From Helicobacter canadensis MIT 98-5491 (GTDB lineage: Bacteria > Campylobacterota > Campylobacteria > Campylobacterales > Helicobacteraceae): 64,000 nt of DNA. The notes under the pieces are model-generated. The model was not told the origin of the DNA. It was given only the letters and a program-made list of their open reading frames with translations, and searched no databases. The stretch covers positions 1-64,000 of the forward strand of contig NZ_CM000776.2 in NCBI RefSeq assembly GCF_000162575.1, written 5' to 3'. The translations under genes were made by a program, and so were the position numbers. Below are positions 22,845 to 31,507 of the stretch, piece after piece; within the stretch, counting starts at the first letter, position 1; each line of letters begins with the position of its first letter.

Positions 22845-23669
22845 ATGATAATGAAAGATTTGATAATTTCTGAAATTGATTCTTTGCCGCCTTTACCACA
22901 GACGATATCGGAGTTACAAAAGGCTTGTTTGCGTGAGGATGTGAGTGTAAGAGAGATAGCAAGTATTATTGAAACGGATCCTCTTTTGACGGCTAATATT
23001 ATTAAGACTGCAAATTCTCCATTATTTGGTTATTCAAGAACGATTAATTCGGTTTCTCAAGCAGTGATGCTTTTTGGCATTTATACTGCTAAAGGATTAG
23101 CAATTGCAAGTGCAATAAAGTCACAATTGGAGATGGATTTGAGTCCTTATGGATTAAGCGTGGTTGATTTTACAAAGGCTTCTAACTTAAAGGGAATATT
23201 TTTGTCTAAATGGTATCAATCTAAAAATCCCATATTGCATTCTTTAATTTCTTGTGCGTTGCTTATTCATATTGGAATGGTTGTTTTGGCTAATGTCCTA
23301 AGAAGCACAAACAAAGAAAAAGAGTTTGAAAAAAAACTAAAAAGTATGTCGCTTGTTGAAGCAGAAAGATCAGTTTTGCAGGTGGATCAAATTGAAATTT
23401 TAGAGATGCTTTTTGAGCATTGGCATTTTGAGGAAACAATGGTGCAAATCGTGCATTATTTGGGCAAATCTGAAATGTCAAAAGAGCTAGAATGTTATAT
23501 TTATCCCTTACGCGTGGCGAATTTTTTAATTAACCCTTATAGCATTGCAAGTAAGGAGCAGATTCAAGAAGCACTTAAATATGTTTCTCTTTATAAATTA
23601 GATGAAGAAGGCTTCAAAAGGACTTTATTGGAAATGGGTTTTGTAGAAAATTTGAGCGAGTTTGAATGA
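22845..23669 (+). CDS. HDOD domain protein
   Basis: The 274-aa protein has an HDOD domain: ISEIDSLPPLPQTISELQKA, IASIIETDPLLTANIIKTAN, and FGYSRTINSVSQAVMLFG. HDOD proteins resemble HD phosphohydrolases but lack their metal ligands and act as signalling modules. I recall Campylobacter HDOD proteins that affect motility. Two start codons (22845 and 22851) are in frame and cannot be separated. The end overlaps rnr by 4 bp, so it may be the first gene of that operon. Confidence 0.88.
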   Translation: MIMKDLIISEIDSLPPLPQTISELQKACLREDVSVREIASIIETDPLLTANIIKTANSPLFGYSRTINSVSQAVMLFGIYTAKGLAIASAIKSQLEMDLSPYGLSVVDFTKASNLKGIFLSKWYQSKNPILHSLISCALLIHIGMVVLANVLRSTNKEKEFEKKLKSMSLVEAERSVLQVDQIEILEMLFEHWHFEETMVQIVHYLGKSEMSKELECYIYPLRVANFLINPYSIASKEQIQEALKYVSLYKLDEEGFKRTLLEMGFVENLSEFE

Positions 23670-25816
23670 TTGAATTTGTTCGACTTTTAGAAGGAGGAAT
23701 CCCGCTAACTTTAGAGGTAGCTCCTGAATTTAAAAAGACAATAAATTTATTGCAACAATATGGAGCAATAGAAAAAAAACAAGCGCGTTATTTTTTGGGT
23801 AAAAAATTCCAAATTGGTAGATTTGAACCTACTAAAAAGGGATATGGTTTTGTGTGTAGTCTTTTTGATTCTAGCCAAAAAGATTGGCTAGTGGAGAAAA
23901 ACCATACTCAAAGAGCACAAAAAGGTGATATTGTCCTTGCAAAAGTGATTACTAAAGCCAAACAAGGAAAAATTAAAGCTAAAATTTTACAAGTTTTGCA
24001 ACATAGAGTGCAAAATGTAGTGTGCTATTTGGAGAAATACAAGCTTGATTGCATTGCGATTTCTATTCCTAATGAAGTGGCATATAAAATCAAAGCTTCT
24101 CAAAAATCCCTAAAGGCACTCCCTAGTCAAACTATTTTGAAATTAAATCCACAAAATGGGGAGGTTTTGGAGATTTTAGGCACTTTAGATGATCCTAAGA
24201 TTGATGAGATTATTGCTCTTAATCTCTACAACAAACGAGAAACCTTTAGTCTCCAAGCCGAACTTCAAGCACAAAGCTTTAAAGAAGTGCAAATTAGCCA
24301 CTTTAAAGAGCGTGAGAATCTTACACATTTACCTTTTTGTGCGATTGATCCAGTTGGTGCTAAAGATCACGATGATGCAATTTTTTATGATCAAGATAAT
24401 GCGATGCTTTATGTGGGGATTGCGGATGTTAGCCATTATGTAACGCCTAATTCTCCCCTAGATGAGGAAGCAAAAAGCCGTGGATTTAGTATTTATTTTC
24501 CGCATAAATCTATCCCAATGTTACCGCGCACCTTGAGTGAAAATCTTTGTTCTTTAAAAGAAGGTAAAAATCGTTTAGCAATGGTATGGAAGATTCGGCT
24601 TCATAAACGCACTAAGGCGGTGCTAAATAGTGAGCTTTTTGCAGCCATCATTAAAGTCAAACAAAAATTAAATTATGAAGAAGTGGATGCCTTTTTTGAA
24701 ACTCAAAAAAGCACCACGATTAAAAAGCCCTTGCAAACAATGCTTTTATTCTTGAAAGAATTAACTCAAAAATTGCGTAAGAATCGTCTGAAATATGGGT
24801 TTGATTTCATAGGAGATGGGGTGGAGTTGGAGCTAGATAAAAATTTAGAACTTAGGGGATTATCTTTTGAATCTCAAACGCTTTCTCATCAGCTAATTGA
24901 AGAGTGTATGCTGCTTGCTAATGTGGAGAGCGCTAAGCTACTAGAGCAGAAAAATGCCCAAAATGACAATCACTTAAAGCTAGGAATCTATCGAATCCAC
25001 CCTCAGCCTAAAATGGAAAAATTAAATGAGTTATTTGGAGAATTGCGACTTTTGGGAATCTGGAGAGACAAGGCAATCCCTAAAACAAAAATGGCTTTGC
25101 ATAAGGCAATTTTGGAGATTCAAAGCATTGCTAAAAGAGCAAAAATACAAAGGGAAGTGGATAAGCTTATTATTAAATCTATGCAACAGGCTAGTTATGC
25201 TAGTTATAATGTAGGGCATTTTGGGTTAGGATTTGAGGCTTATAGCCATTTTACTTCCCCGATAAGAAGGTATAGCGATTTGATTTTACACCGAATCTTA
25301 AAAGACAAAGTTGCACTCAATGAAAATTGGCAATACAAAGATTCTTTGCCTATTTTGTGTGATCAATTAAGTTTGCAGGAACGCGAAGTGGCACAAATAG
25401 AGCTGGATTTTCAAGATAGAAAATTTGCGCGTTATCTCTCCAAACATTTGGGACAAACCTATGATGGAATCATCGTGAGTGAAAAATCGCCTTTAGTTGT
25501 GGCTTTGAGCGATTTTCCTTTAATGGGTGCTAGGGTGATAACTCTAAATGGTCAAGGCGTGAAATACCAAAAAGCACGGATTCAGATTTTGGAAGTGAAT
25601 CTTGCTACAGCAAAGGTTTATGGCAGAATGGTAAAGGTTTTTGCAGAGGGATTTGGGGGTGAAAATTTAAGGATTTCAGAATACATTTCCCAAAAGCGAC
25701 AAAAACAAGCCATAAAAAATAAAGAATTAGCTAGAAGAGAGGCTTTAAGGATTGCTAAGAAAAATAAGCAAAGAAAACAAAAGAAAATCCCAAGAAAAAG
25801 AAAGAAAAGCAGATAA
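23666..25816 (+). CDS. rnr: Ribonuclease R
   Basis: RNase R is a 3'-to-5' exoribonuclease that degrades structured RNA. The 716-aa protein has a cold-shock-like domain (IGRFEPTKKGYGFVCSLF), the RNB catalytic domain with AIDPVGAKDHDDAIFY (metal-binding aspartates, near residue 230) and the signature HFTSPIRRYSDLILHRIL, then a weak S1-like part and a very basic Lys/Arg tail. It overlaps the HDOD gene and the holA start by a few bases. Confidence 0.95.
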   Translation: MIEFVRLLEGGIPLTLEVAPEFKKTINLLQQYGAIEKKQARYFLGKKFQIGRFEPTKKGYGFVCSLFDSSQKDWLVEKNHTQRAQKGDIVLAKVITKAKQGKIKAKILQVLQHRVQNVVCYLEKYKLDCIAISIPNEVAYKIKASQKSLKALPSQTILKLNPQNGEVLEILGTLDDPKIDEIIALNLYNKRETFSLQAELQAQSFKEVQISHFKERENLTHLPFCAIDPVGAKDHDDAIFYDQDNAMLYVGIADVSHYVTPNSPLDEEAKSRGFSIYFPHKSIPMLPRTLSENLCSLKEGKNRLAMVWKIRLHKRTKAVLNSELFAAIIKVKQKLNYEEVDAFFETQKSTTIKKPLQTMLLFLKELTQKLRKNRLKYGFDFIGDGVELELDKNLELRGLSFESQTLSHQLIEECMLLANVESAKLLEQKNAQNDNHLKLGIYRIHPQPKMEKLNELFGELRLLGIWRDKAIPKTKMALHKAILEIQSIAKRAKIQREVDKLIIKSMQQASYASYNVGHFGLGFEAYSHFTSPIRRYSDLILHRILKDKVALNENWQYKDSLPILCDQLSLQEREVAQIELDFQDRKFARYLSKHLGQTYDGIIVSEKSPLVVALSDFPLMGARVITLNGQGVKYQKARIQILEVNLATAKVYGRMVKVFAEGFGGENLRISEYISQKRQKQAIKNKELARREALRIAKKNKQRKQKKIPRKRKKSR

Positions 25817-26817
25817 TGTATAAAAGAGAGCTTGATTCTAAACTTGCAAGTAATGCCGAGATTCGTGCAATTTTACTCTATGGTGAAGATTCATTTTTGG
25901 TTGGGTATTATGGCGAGAAAATAGCCCAAGAGATTCTCAAAAAAGATTGCGAAAAAAATAGCTTTTATTTTAGTGAGTTTGATTTTAATAGTGCTATAGC
26001 TTGTTTTTCACAAGGCTCTCTTTTTGGAGGAGAATCGCTTGTGTGGATCAAAGCAGACAAAAAGATTCCTAAAAAACAGCTTGATTCGCTTATTGCAGCT
26101 TTGGAAAAAAATGGCAGTGGCTATTTAATTTTAGAATTCTATCAAGCAGAAAATAAAAGTGCCGCGGAGTATTCACTAGATTGCAAAGCATTAGCGGGAA
26201 GTTTTAAGGGTAAAAATATCTATGAAGCACGATTTTTTAGTCTTAATGCAGGCGAATCTTTTGGGATTTTGCGTGAATACGCCAATGGTTTTGGGCTAAA
26301 AATTTCGGATTTTTCTTTGAGAAAGATTTTGGAGCAGCAAAATTATGATTTGGGGCTTAGCGTTGCAGAACTGCGAAAATATACTATTTTTGATTCAGAG
26401 ATTAATGCAGAAAATATTGAGAATCTAGGTTATAGTTTAGGCAGTATTGAGTATGAAGAAATTTTAGAATTGATGTTTGATAGGAAGCCTTATCTTAATT
26501 TATTAGAAAAGTTTTTGGAACAAGGATTTGAAGAGATTCCGCTCATTGCAGAGATACAAAAATATTTCTTTCAACTTTTTTTGTTTTCAAGTCATATTAA
26601 GCTTTATGGAAATGCAACTTCTGAAGAGGTTTTGGGCTATAAACTCCCTGTAAATTTACTAGAAAAGAAAAAAAGAAGAGCCATACAAATAGGACAAGAA
26701 AAGTTTTTAAAAATATTTTGTGTGTTAAATCGGTGGCATGAAGACTCAATAAGGGGAATCACAAAGGGAAATGGATTTTTGCGTGCTTTAATTAAAATTC
26801 AAGCTATTTTAGAATAA
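25816..26817 (+). CDS. holA: DNA polymerase III delta subunit
   Basis: HolA is the clamp-loader subunit that opens the beta clamp. The 333-aa protein is divergent, as in other epsilonproteobacteria, but shows the family's N-terminal ILLYGEDSFLVGYYGEKIA and the helical C-terminus with LLEKKKRRAIQIGQEKFL and a conserved lineage of small hydrophobic motifs. The position between rnr and rpsF agrees with the Helicobacter order I recall. ATG shares its first base with the rnr stop. Confidence 0.87.
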   Translation: MYKRELDSKLASNAEIRAILLYGEDSFLVGYYGEKIAQEILKKDCEKNSFYFSEFDFNSAIACFSQGSLFGGESLVWIKADKKIPKKQLDSLIAALEKNGSGYLILEFYQAENKSAAEYSLDCKALAGSFKGKNIYEARFFSLNAGESFGILREYANGFGLKISDFSLRKILEQQNYDLGLSVAELRKYTIFDSEINAENIENLGYSLGSIEYEEILELMFDRKPYLNLLEKFLEQGFEEIPLIAEIQKYFFQLFLFSSHIKLYGNATSEEVLGYKLPVNLLEKKKRRAIQIGQEKFLKIFCVLNRWHEDSIRGITKGNGFLRALIKIQAILE

Positions 26818-26894
26818 AATTTTAGGCTTTACATTTTAATTGTAAAAATCCTTGCTCTTTTTAGCAAAAAGGGCAGAATCCATAAGGAGAAAAA

Positions 26895-27323
26895 ATGCGT
26901 TTTTATGAAACTATGTTTGTGGTAAAACCCACTTTAACACAAGAAGAAATCACACAAAAAATTGATTTTTATAAAGCAGCGATTCTTAACAATGGCGGAG
27001 AAATTAGCGCGACATTGGATATGGGAATGCGAAATCTTGCTTATGAAATCAAGAAAAATAAACGAGGATATTACTTTGTAATTTATTTCAAAGCCGAACC
27101 AAAACTCGTTTTAGAATTAGAGCGTTTGTATCGTATTAATGAAGACATTTTGCGCTTTATCGTGATTAAATATGATAGCAAAAAAGAACAAAAAGCGTGG
27201 GAAGTTTTGGTGGATAGAGCTATTCACAACAAAAAAGCAGCACCATTAAAAGAAGCGCGTGAAGCTAAGGAAACAGCTCCAAAAGAAGAAGCAAAGAGTG
27301 AGGAAGCTTCTCAAGAATCTTAA
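26895..27323 (+). CDS. rpsF: 30S ribosomal protein S6
   Basis: S6 binds with S18 to the central domain of 16S rRNA. The 142-aa protein begins [18 protein letters not shown] and has [20 protein letters not shown] and LRFIVIKYD. The last 35 residues form a Glu/Ala/Lys-rich tail that is longer than in E. coli. AAGGAG precedes ATG. The 77-bp upstream gap includes an imperfect hairpin (GCTCTTTTT with AAAAAGGGC) that might end holA transcripts or serve as an S6:S18 autoregulatory leader; neither is established. Confidence 0.97.
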   Translation: MRFYETMFVVKPTLTQEEITQKIDFYKAAILNNGGEISATLDMGMRNLAYEIKKNKRGYYFVIYFKAEPKLVLELERLYRINEDILRFIVIKYDSKKEQKAWEVLVDRAIHNKKAAPLKEAREAKETAPKEEAKSEEASQES

Positions 27324-27332
27324 GGAATTGCA

Positions 27333-27815
27333 ATGTTTAACAAAGTCATTTTAGTAGGAAATCTTACGCGTGATGTAGAATTGCGTTATCTGCCAAGTGG
27401 TGCAGCATTAGCAAGGTTGGGTTTGGCAATAAACCGCCGATATAAAAAGCAAGATGGCACTCAAGCAGAGGAGGTTTGTTATATTGATGCAAATCTCTTT
27501 GGTAGGACAGCTGAAGTGGCTAATCAATACCTTAAGAAAGGATCTCAAGTTCTAATTGAAGGTCGTTTGGTGCTTGAGAGTTGGACTGATAATACAGGCA
27601 CAAAGCGCAGTAAGCATTCCATTACCGCAGAAAGTATGCAAATGCTAGGGCAAAGACAAAATGCTAATGAGAATGTTGGTTATGGAGAGAGTGGGTATGC
27701 TAGTGGTTATGAGCAACAAGAAGTTTATCAAAAACCATCGCCACAAGCTCAAAAGCCGCAAAAAGAGCCAGATCTTCCAGTAATTGACATTAATGATGAT
27801 GAAATACCATTTTAA
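27333..27815 (+). CDS. ssb: Single-stranded DNA-binding protein
   Basis: The 160-aa protein has an OB fold starting [20 protein letters not shown], with [18 protein letters not shown] and [25 protein letters not shown] Gln/Tyr/Pro-rich linker leads to the acidic tip DDEIPF, which binds partner proteins in replication and repair. It lies between rpsF and rpsR, the common bacterial order, with gaps of 9 and 11 bp. Confidence 0.97.
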   Translation: MFNKVILVGNLTRDVELRYLPSGAALARLGLAINRRYKKQDGTQAEEVCYIDANLFGRTAEVANQYLKKGSQVLIEGRLVLESWTDNTGTKRSKHSITAESMQMLGQRQNANENVGYGESGYASGYEQQEVYQKPSPQAQKPQKEPDLPVIDINDDEIPF

Positions 27816-27826
27816 AAGGACAAATT

Positions 27827-28084
27827 ATGGCAGAAAAAAAGAGATATTCTAAAAGATACTGCAGATACACAGAATCAAAAATCGAGTTTATTGACTACAA
27901 AGATATTGATATGCTTAAGCATTCTTTATCAGAACGCTACAAAATTATGCCACGCCGTTTGACAGGAAACTCTAAAAAATGGCAAGAGCGCGTGGAAGTT
28001 GCTATCAAAAGAGCAAGACAAATGGCGCTTATTCCTTACATTGTAGATAGAAAAAGAGTGGTTGAAAACCCTTTTAAAATCTAA
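27827..28084 (+). CDS. rpsR: 30S ribosomal protein S18
   Basis: S18 pairs with S6 in the platform of the small subunit. The 85-aa protein is basic and has [20 protein letters not shown], then the conserved [31 protein letters not shown] in the typical place. AAAGGA precedes ATG. It ends the rpsF-ssb-rpsR operon. Confidence 0.97.
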   Translation: MAEKKRYSKRYCRYTESKIEFIDYKDIDMLKHSLSERYKIMPRRLTGNSKKWQERVEVAIKRARQMALIPYIVDRKRVVENPFKI

Positions 28085-28095
28085 TGCAATCTCTT

Positions 28096-28114
28096 GGATT
28101 CCACTTTGGAATCC
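28096..28114 (+). terminator. Hairpin after rpsR
   Basis: GGATTCCA, loop CTT, TGGAATCC gives a perfect 8-bp stem 11 bp after the rpsR stop codon. The following bases (TTGCTT) are only partly T, so it may be a weak terminator or a 3'-end stabilising hairpin. Confidence 0.45.
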
Positions 28115-28158
28115 TTGCTTAATCTTGGGTATAAATTTTCTATAGACTTTTAAGCATT

Positions 28159-28349
28159 TATAATATTAGTAATTCTAATGTTAAAGATAATAATTTTGAA
28201 TGGTTCTCATTGTAAAGAATATAAATTAAGCTATATTGCAAAAATAGATTTTTAAGAATCGTATTTAGAAGGGTTATTTTGGCTTAGTGGAAGTTTTGAT
28301 TGATTCTTAAAAATATGAGTTTGCAATAAAGCAACACTTTGAGTTTTTT
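28159..28349 (+). promoter_or_regulatory. Structured leader with possible terminator/antiterminator before queT
   Basis: The 331-bp gap before queT contains TATAAT (28159-28164) and then a long inverted repeat: TTGCAAA (28236-28242) and ATTTTTAAGAATC (28248-28260) pair with GATTCTTAAAAAT (28302-28314) and TTTGCAA (28320-28326). AGTTTGC (28318-28324) can instead pair with GCAACACT (28331-28338), with one bulged C, followed after five bases by TTTTTT (28344-28349). The two folds exclude each other. No known riboswitch consensus is recognised. Confidence 0.45.
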
Positions 28350-28415
28350 GTCAATGATGTTAAATATTTAAATCTTATGTGTTGAAAATTGAAGATTTTA
28401 TTTGGAGTTTGTTGG

Positions 28416-28976
28416 ATGTCTAAAAAAACAATGTCTTTTTCGGTTATATTAGTGTCGGTGGTGATTTTTACTTCCTTGATTGTAGCTTCAAATTATCTTG
28501 TGCAATTCCCTGTCAATGACTTTTTTACTTATGGCGCTATAACTTATCCTTTTACCTTTTTATTAGCAGATATTTTAGCAGAGCGATACCATAGAGATGA
28601 AGTCTTAAAAGTGGTTAGAATTGGCATTTTTTGTGCCTTTATCCCTTCAATGTTTTTGGCTGAATTCCGGATTGCCCTTGCAAGTGTGAGTGCTTTTTTC
28701 TTTTCACAACAAGCGGATGTTTATATCTTTTATTGGCTAAAATCAAAATTCCCTCGTTTGTGGTGGCTAAGAAGTGCTGGAAGCACTGCATTTTCGCAGT
28801 TTGTTGATACGATGATCTTTTTCCACATTGCCTTTTTGTTTGTTATGCCTTGGCAAAATGTCCTTATGCTAGTCTTTGGGGATTATTTGATTAAATTCTG
28901 CCTTGGGCTTTTAAATACGCCATTTTTCTATCTTTTTGCCATTAGATTGCAAAAGTTTCTAGGGGTATTTAGATGA
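28416..28976 (+). CDS. Queuosine precursor transporter (YhhQ/VUT family)
   Basis: The 186-aa integral membrane protein has about six helices and family motifs: ASNYLVQFPVNDFFTYGAI near the N-terminus, YPFTFLLADILAERY, and STAFSQFVDTMIFFHIAF. YhhQ proteins import queuosine precursors such as preQ0 and preQ1. I chose ATG 28416 since GGAG lies eight bases before it; an upstream in-frame TTG (28389) has no such site. The gene overlaps gmhB by 4 bp. A queF gene elsewhere in the window fits a queuosine role. Confidence 0.88.
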   Translation: MSKKTMSFSVILVSVVIFTSLIVASNYLVQFPVNDFFTYGAITYPFTFLLADILAERYHRDEVLKVVRIGIFCAFIPSMFLAEFRIALASVSAFFFSQQADVYIFYWLKSKFPRLWWLRSAGSTAFSQFVDTMIFFHIAFLFVMPWQNVLMLVFGDYLIKFCLGLLNTPFFYLFAIRLQKFLGVFR

Positions 28977-29539
28977 AGCAAAAGGTTGTGTTTTTTGACC
29001 GAGATGATGTTGTAAATCTTGAAGATGCTCCCTATGGCTATGAGATTGAAAAATTCTATTTTGCCCCTTTTTTTATGGAGCTTTTTTTGGAGTTAAAAAA
29101 ACAAGACTCTTTGTGTTTTTTGGTAACCAATCAATCAGGCATTCATCGCGGAATATTCACGCAAAAAGATTTTGAAACTTTAAGTGCTTTTATGCAAAAC
29201 TGCATTGTTTCTTGTCTTACGATTCCATTGCGTCAAAGCGGTTTTGTGCCTAAAAATATCGGTTTTGATGGTATTTATTTTTGTCCGCATACCAAGGAAG
29301 AAAATTGTTCTTGTCGTAAGCCTAAGCCTCAAATGCTACTTCAAGCTTGTGCGGATTTTGGATTGGATTTATCACAATATGATAGCTATATTTTGGGCGA
29401 TAAAGATACAGATATGATGGCAGGGCTTGAAGCTGGAGTGCAAACGAGAATTTTAGTTGGTGCAAACCAAGCTCCACACGCGACACATAGGGTTTCAAAT
29501 CTCAAAGAAGCTTTGGAATTGTTTCAATCCATCAAATAA
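28973..29539 (+). CDS. gmhB: D-glycero-D-manno-heptose 1,7-bisphosphate 7-phosphatase
   Basis: GmhB removes the 7-phosphate in ADP-heptose synthesis. The 188-aa HAD protein begins KQKVVFFDRDDVVNLEDAPY (nucleophile D-x-D, with DD where DG is usual) and has the zinc-binding loop CPHTKEENCSCRKPKP and LGDKDTDMMAGLEAG. It is separated from gmhA-hldE-hldD by about 6 kb and is instead translationally coupled to the queT-like gene. Confidence 0.92.
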   Translation: MKQKVVFFDRDDVVNLEDAPYGYEIEKFYFAPFFMELFLELKKQDSLCFLVTNQSGIHRGIFTQKDFETLSAFMQNCIVSCLTIPLRQSGFVPKNIGFDGIYFCPHTKEENCSCRKPKPQMLLQACADFGLDLSQYDSYILGDKDTDMMAGLEAGVQTRILVGANQAPHATHRVSNLKEALELFQSIK

Positions 29540-29558
29540 GCCTATTTATACTATGCTT

Positions 29559-29564
29559 TATAAT
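29559..29564 (+). promoter_or_regulatory. Candidate -10 box for the ferredoxin gene
   Basis: A perfect TATAAT lies in the 132-bp AT-rich gap between gmhB and the ferredoxin gene, 108 bp before the ATG. AAAGGAG directly precedes the gene. Confidence 0.45.
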
Positions 29565-29671
29565 TTGAGTATTTTTAAAACAAAAATTACTAAGTAGAGT
29601 TGATTAAAGATTCCTTTTAGTAGCTTTTTTATATACTTTAAAGTTTAATTTTAAAAATTAAAGGAGATAAT

Positions 29672-29956
29672 ATGGCTGTTAAGATTACTGATATTTGTAT
29701 TGCCTGTGGTGCTTGTATTGATGAATGTCCAGTAGAAGCGATTGTTGATGACGATGATAATCCAAATAACGATGGTTGCTATTTTGTTTATAACAATAAA
29801 TGCGTGGAATGTGTAGGGCACAATGATGAGCCTGCCTGTGCTTCTGCTTGTCCAACAGATGGCTGTATCGTTTGGGATGCAGTGGTAGATTCTCAACCAC
29901 ACAGAGATGATATTGGTGAGGATAAAAGAACTGCTCATGTTCCTGTAGTGGAATAA
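29672..29956 (+). CDS. fdxA: 2[4Fe-4S] ferredoxin
   Basis: The 94-aa ferredoxin has one standard cluster motif, CIACGACIDECP, and a second with an extended loop, CVECVGHNDEPACASACP (C-x2-C-x8-C-x3-C), as in the Alvin type. An acidic C-terminal tail follows. In Helicobacter the homologous ferredoxin carries electrons for pyruvate and 2-oxoglutarate oxidoreductases. It is monocistronic, with its own promoter and a hairpin just after the stop. Confidence 0.93.
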   Translation: MAVKITDICIACGACIDECPVEAIVDDDDNPNNDGCYFVYNNKCVECVGHNDEPACASACPTDGCIVWDAVVDSQPHRDDIGEDKRTAHVPVVE

Positions 29957-29980
29957 CTAGCCCTTGGCTAGCCCACTTTA
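29957..29980 (+). terminator. Terminator-like hairpin after the ferredoxin gene
   Basis: CTAGCC, loop CTT, GGCTAG begins one base after the ferredoxin stop codon and is followed by CCCACTTTA. The stem is perfect but short, and the T run is weak. Confidence 0.4.
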
Positions 29981-30060
29981 ATGCAATATTGCTTGATGCC
30001 TCTTCTCTAAACTTCTAAAATTTATCAAAATAAGTATTCTTATATTTGTTTTTATAGAGT

Positions 30061-31236
30061 TTATTCTTTGGTTTTAATACCGCGTATTTTATCAAGCCAT
30101 TCTTTTAAGGTTTTCTCAAAGCCTTTAGGTTGCCATTTAACAAATTCTAAATTTTTAAGCAGATATTTTTGTTTCACCCAACCTCCAAAATTATGCGGAT
30201 ACAAATAATTTTTGTGAAATTGTTGTATATGTTCTGGAATAGGTTCATTTGGGTTTTTGCGGACATATTCTAAGGCAGCGTTAATGGCTTCATAAGAAGT
30301 ATTGGATTTGGGTGAAGCACAGAGATAAATTGCACATTGACTTAAAATGATTCTTGCTTCTGGATAACCAATCTTGGCAACACTTTGTAGGGTTGAATTG
30401 GCAAGATTTAGGGCATTTGGATTAGCATTGCCAATATCTTCACTGGCTAAAATTACAAGTCGTCTTGCGATAAATTCAGGATTTTCACCCCCTTCAATTA
30501 GTCTTGCTAGATAATAAATAGCAGCATTTTCATCACTTCCGCGAATACTTTTTATCATTGCTGAAATAAGATTGTAATGCGTATCAGAATCGCTAGCACT
30601 ACTATTTAGCGAATGAGGGCGAATGGATTTTAAAAGCTCAAGAGTGAGTGGCATTTTAGTGCTTAGGGCACAATCAAGTAGATTTAACATTGCTCTTGCA
30701 TCACCACCGCTAGTGCCAATCAAAAAATCTTTAATAGAATCTTCTAGGGAGTATTCTTCTAGAATCTGCGCTAATTCCTCTTTGTTTAAGCGATGGAATT
30801 CAAACACAAAAGATCGCGATCGAATCGCATTAATAAGTGAAAAAAAAGGATTCTCCATAGAAGCTCCAAGAATCAAGGCTTGGTGGTTTTCCATAATGGG
30901 CAAGAGTAGTTCTTGTTGGGCTTTGTTTAATCTATGGACTTCATCAATAAAAATAAGAGGTTTTTGTAGAGTATTTTGGTGTTGTTTTAGAATATTACGC
31001 AAATCTTCACTTTTGAAACTTGTGGCATTAAGACTATAAAAGGGATAGTCAAGTTCATTAGCAATCAGTCTTGCAGCAGTTGTTTTGCCACTTCCTGGGG
31101 GACCAAAAAAGAAGCTGTGAGGAATTTCGCCACTTTTTAATAATCGCATAAAAGGAGAGTTTTCTCCAAAAATATGCTTTTGTCCAATAAATTGTTGGAA
31201 GTTTTTAGGTCTTTTATTGTATGCTAACTCTTTCAT
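30061..31236 (-). CDS. rarA: Replication-associated recombination protein A (RarA/MgsA)
   Basis: RarA is an AAA+ ATPase related to clamp loaders that acts at stalled forks. The 391-aa protein begins with the typical RPKNFQQFIGQKHIFGENSP and has Walker A FFGPPGSGKTTAARLIA near residue 43, Walker B LIFIDEVHRLNKAQQ, and the C-terminal tetramerisation region with NFGGWVKQKYLL. Its ATG lies only 23 bp from the ATG of a divergent 29-codon ORF. Confidence 0.93.
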   Translation of the reverse strand: MKELAYNKRPKNFQQFIGQKHIFGENSPFMRLLKSGEIPHSFFFGPPGSGKTTAARLIANELDYPFYSLNATSFKSEDLRNILKQHQNTLQKPLIFIDEVHRLNKAQQELLLPIMENHQALILGASMENPFFSLINAIRSRSFVFEFHRLNKEELAQILEEYSLEDSIKDFLIGTSGGDARAMLNLLDCALSTKMPLTLELLKSIRPHSLNSSASDSDTHYNLISAMIKSIRGSDENAAIYYLARLIEGGENPEFIARRLVILASEDIGNANPNALNLANSTLQSVAKIGYPEARIILSQCAIYLCASPKSNTSYEAINAALEYVRKNPNEPIPEHIQQFHKNYLYPHNFGGWVKQKYLLKNLEFVKWQPKGFEKTLKEWLDKIRGIKTKE

Positions 31237-31259
31237 TATCTTTTCTTTAAGGCTTTATG

Positions 31260-31349
31260 ATGGCAAGATTTGCACCTATTATTTTAGCATTATTTGCAGC
31301 TTTTATGGTTTTGTTTATGATGTATGGAGTAGGAAATCCAGTTTTTTGA
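31260..31349 (+). CDS. Possible 29-aa single-span membrane peptide
   Basis: An ATG at 31260 opens 29 codons, MARFAPIILALFAAFMVLFM then MYGVGNPVF, with a stop at 31347-31349. AAGG is seven bases upstream. The sequence is one membrane helix with a positively charged residue at the N-terminus and a short polar tail. A rho-independent terminator follows 23 bp downstream (31373-31406), which supports a separate short transcript. I know no match. Function is unknown. Confidence 0.6.
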   Translation: MARFAPIILALFAAFMVLFMMYGVGNPVF

Positions 31350-31372
31350 TTTTGTAGATTATATTTCTTTTA

Positions 31373-31410
31373 CAATGAGATGAGCTTTTAAGTCTCATTG
31401 ATTTTTCTTT
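31373..31410 (+). terminator. Rho-independent terminator after the 29-aa ORF
   Basis: CAATGAGA (31373-31380) and TCTCATTG (31393-31400) form a perfect 8-bp stem with a 12-base loop, followed by ATTTTTCTTTT. The form is typical. It ends the short transcript that would encode the 29-aa peptide. Confidence 0.65.
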
Positions 31411-31507
31411 TAAAATGTCTTTTATTTTTTAATTTGTTTGAAGTTTAGATTGTTTTTTGTTTCACTAAAATATGAAATTGTTTAATAAATATTTTAACTT
31501 TTTGGCA

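Noticed and set aside
28184-28211. A Fur box before queT (GATAATAATTTTGAATGGTTCTCATT-like stretch)
   Set aside because: The match to the Fur dyad is partial and not symmetric, and the gene is not an iron gene.
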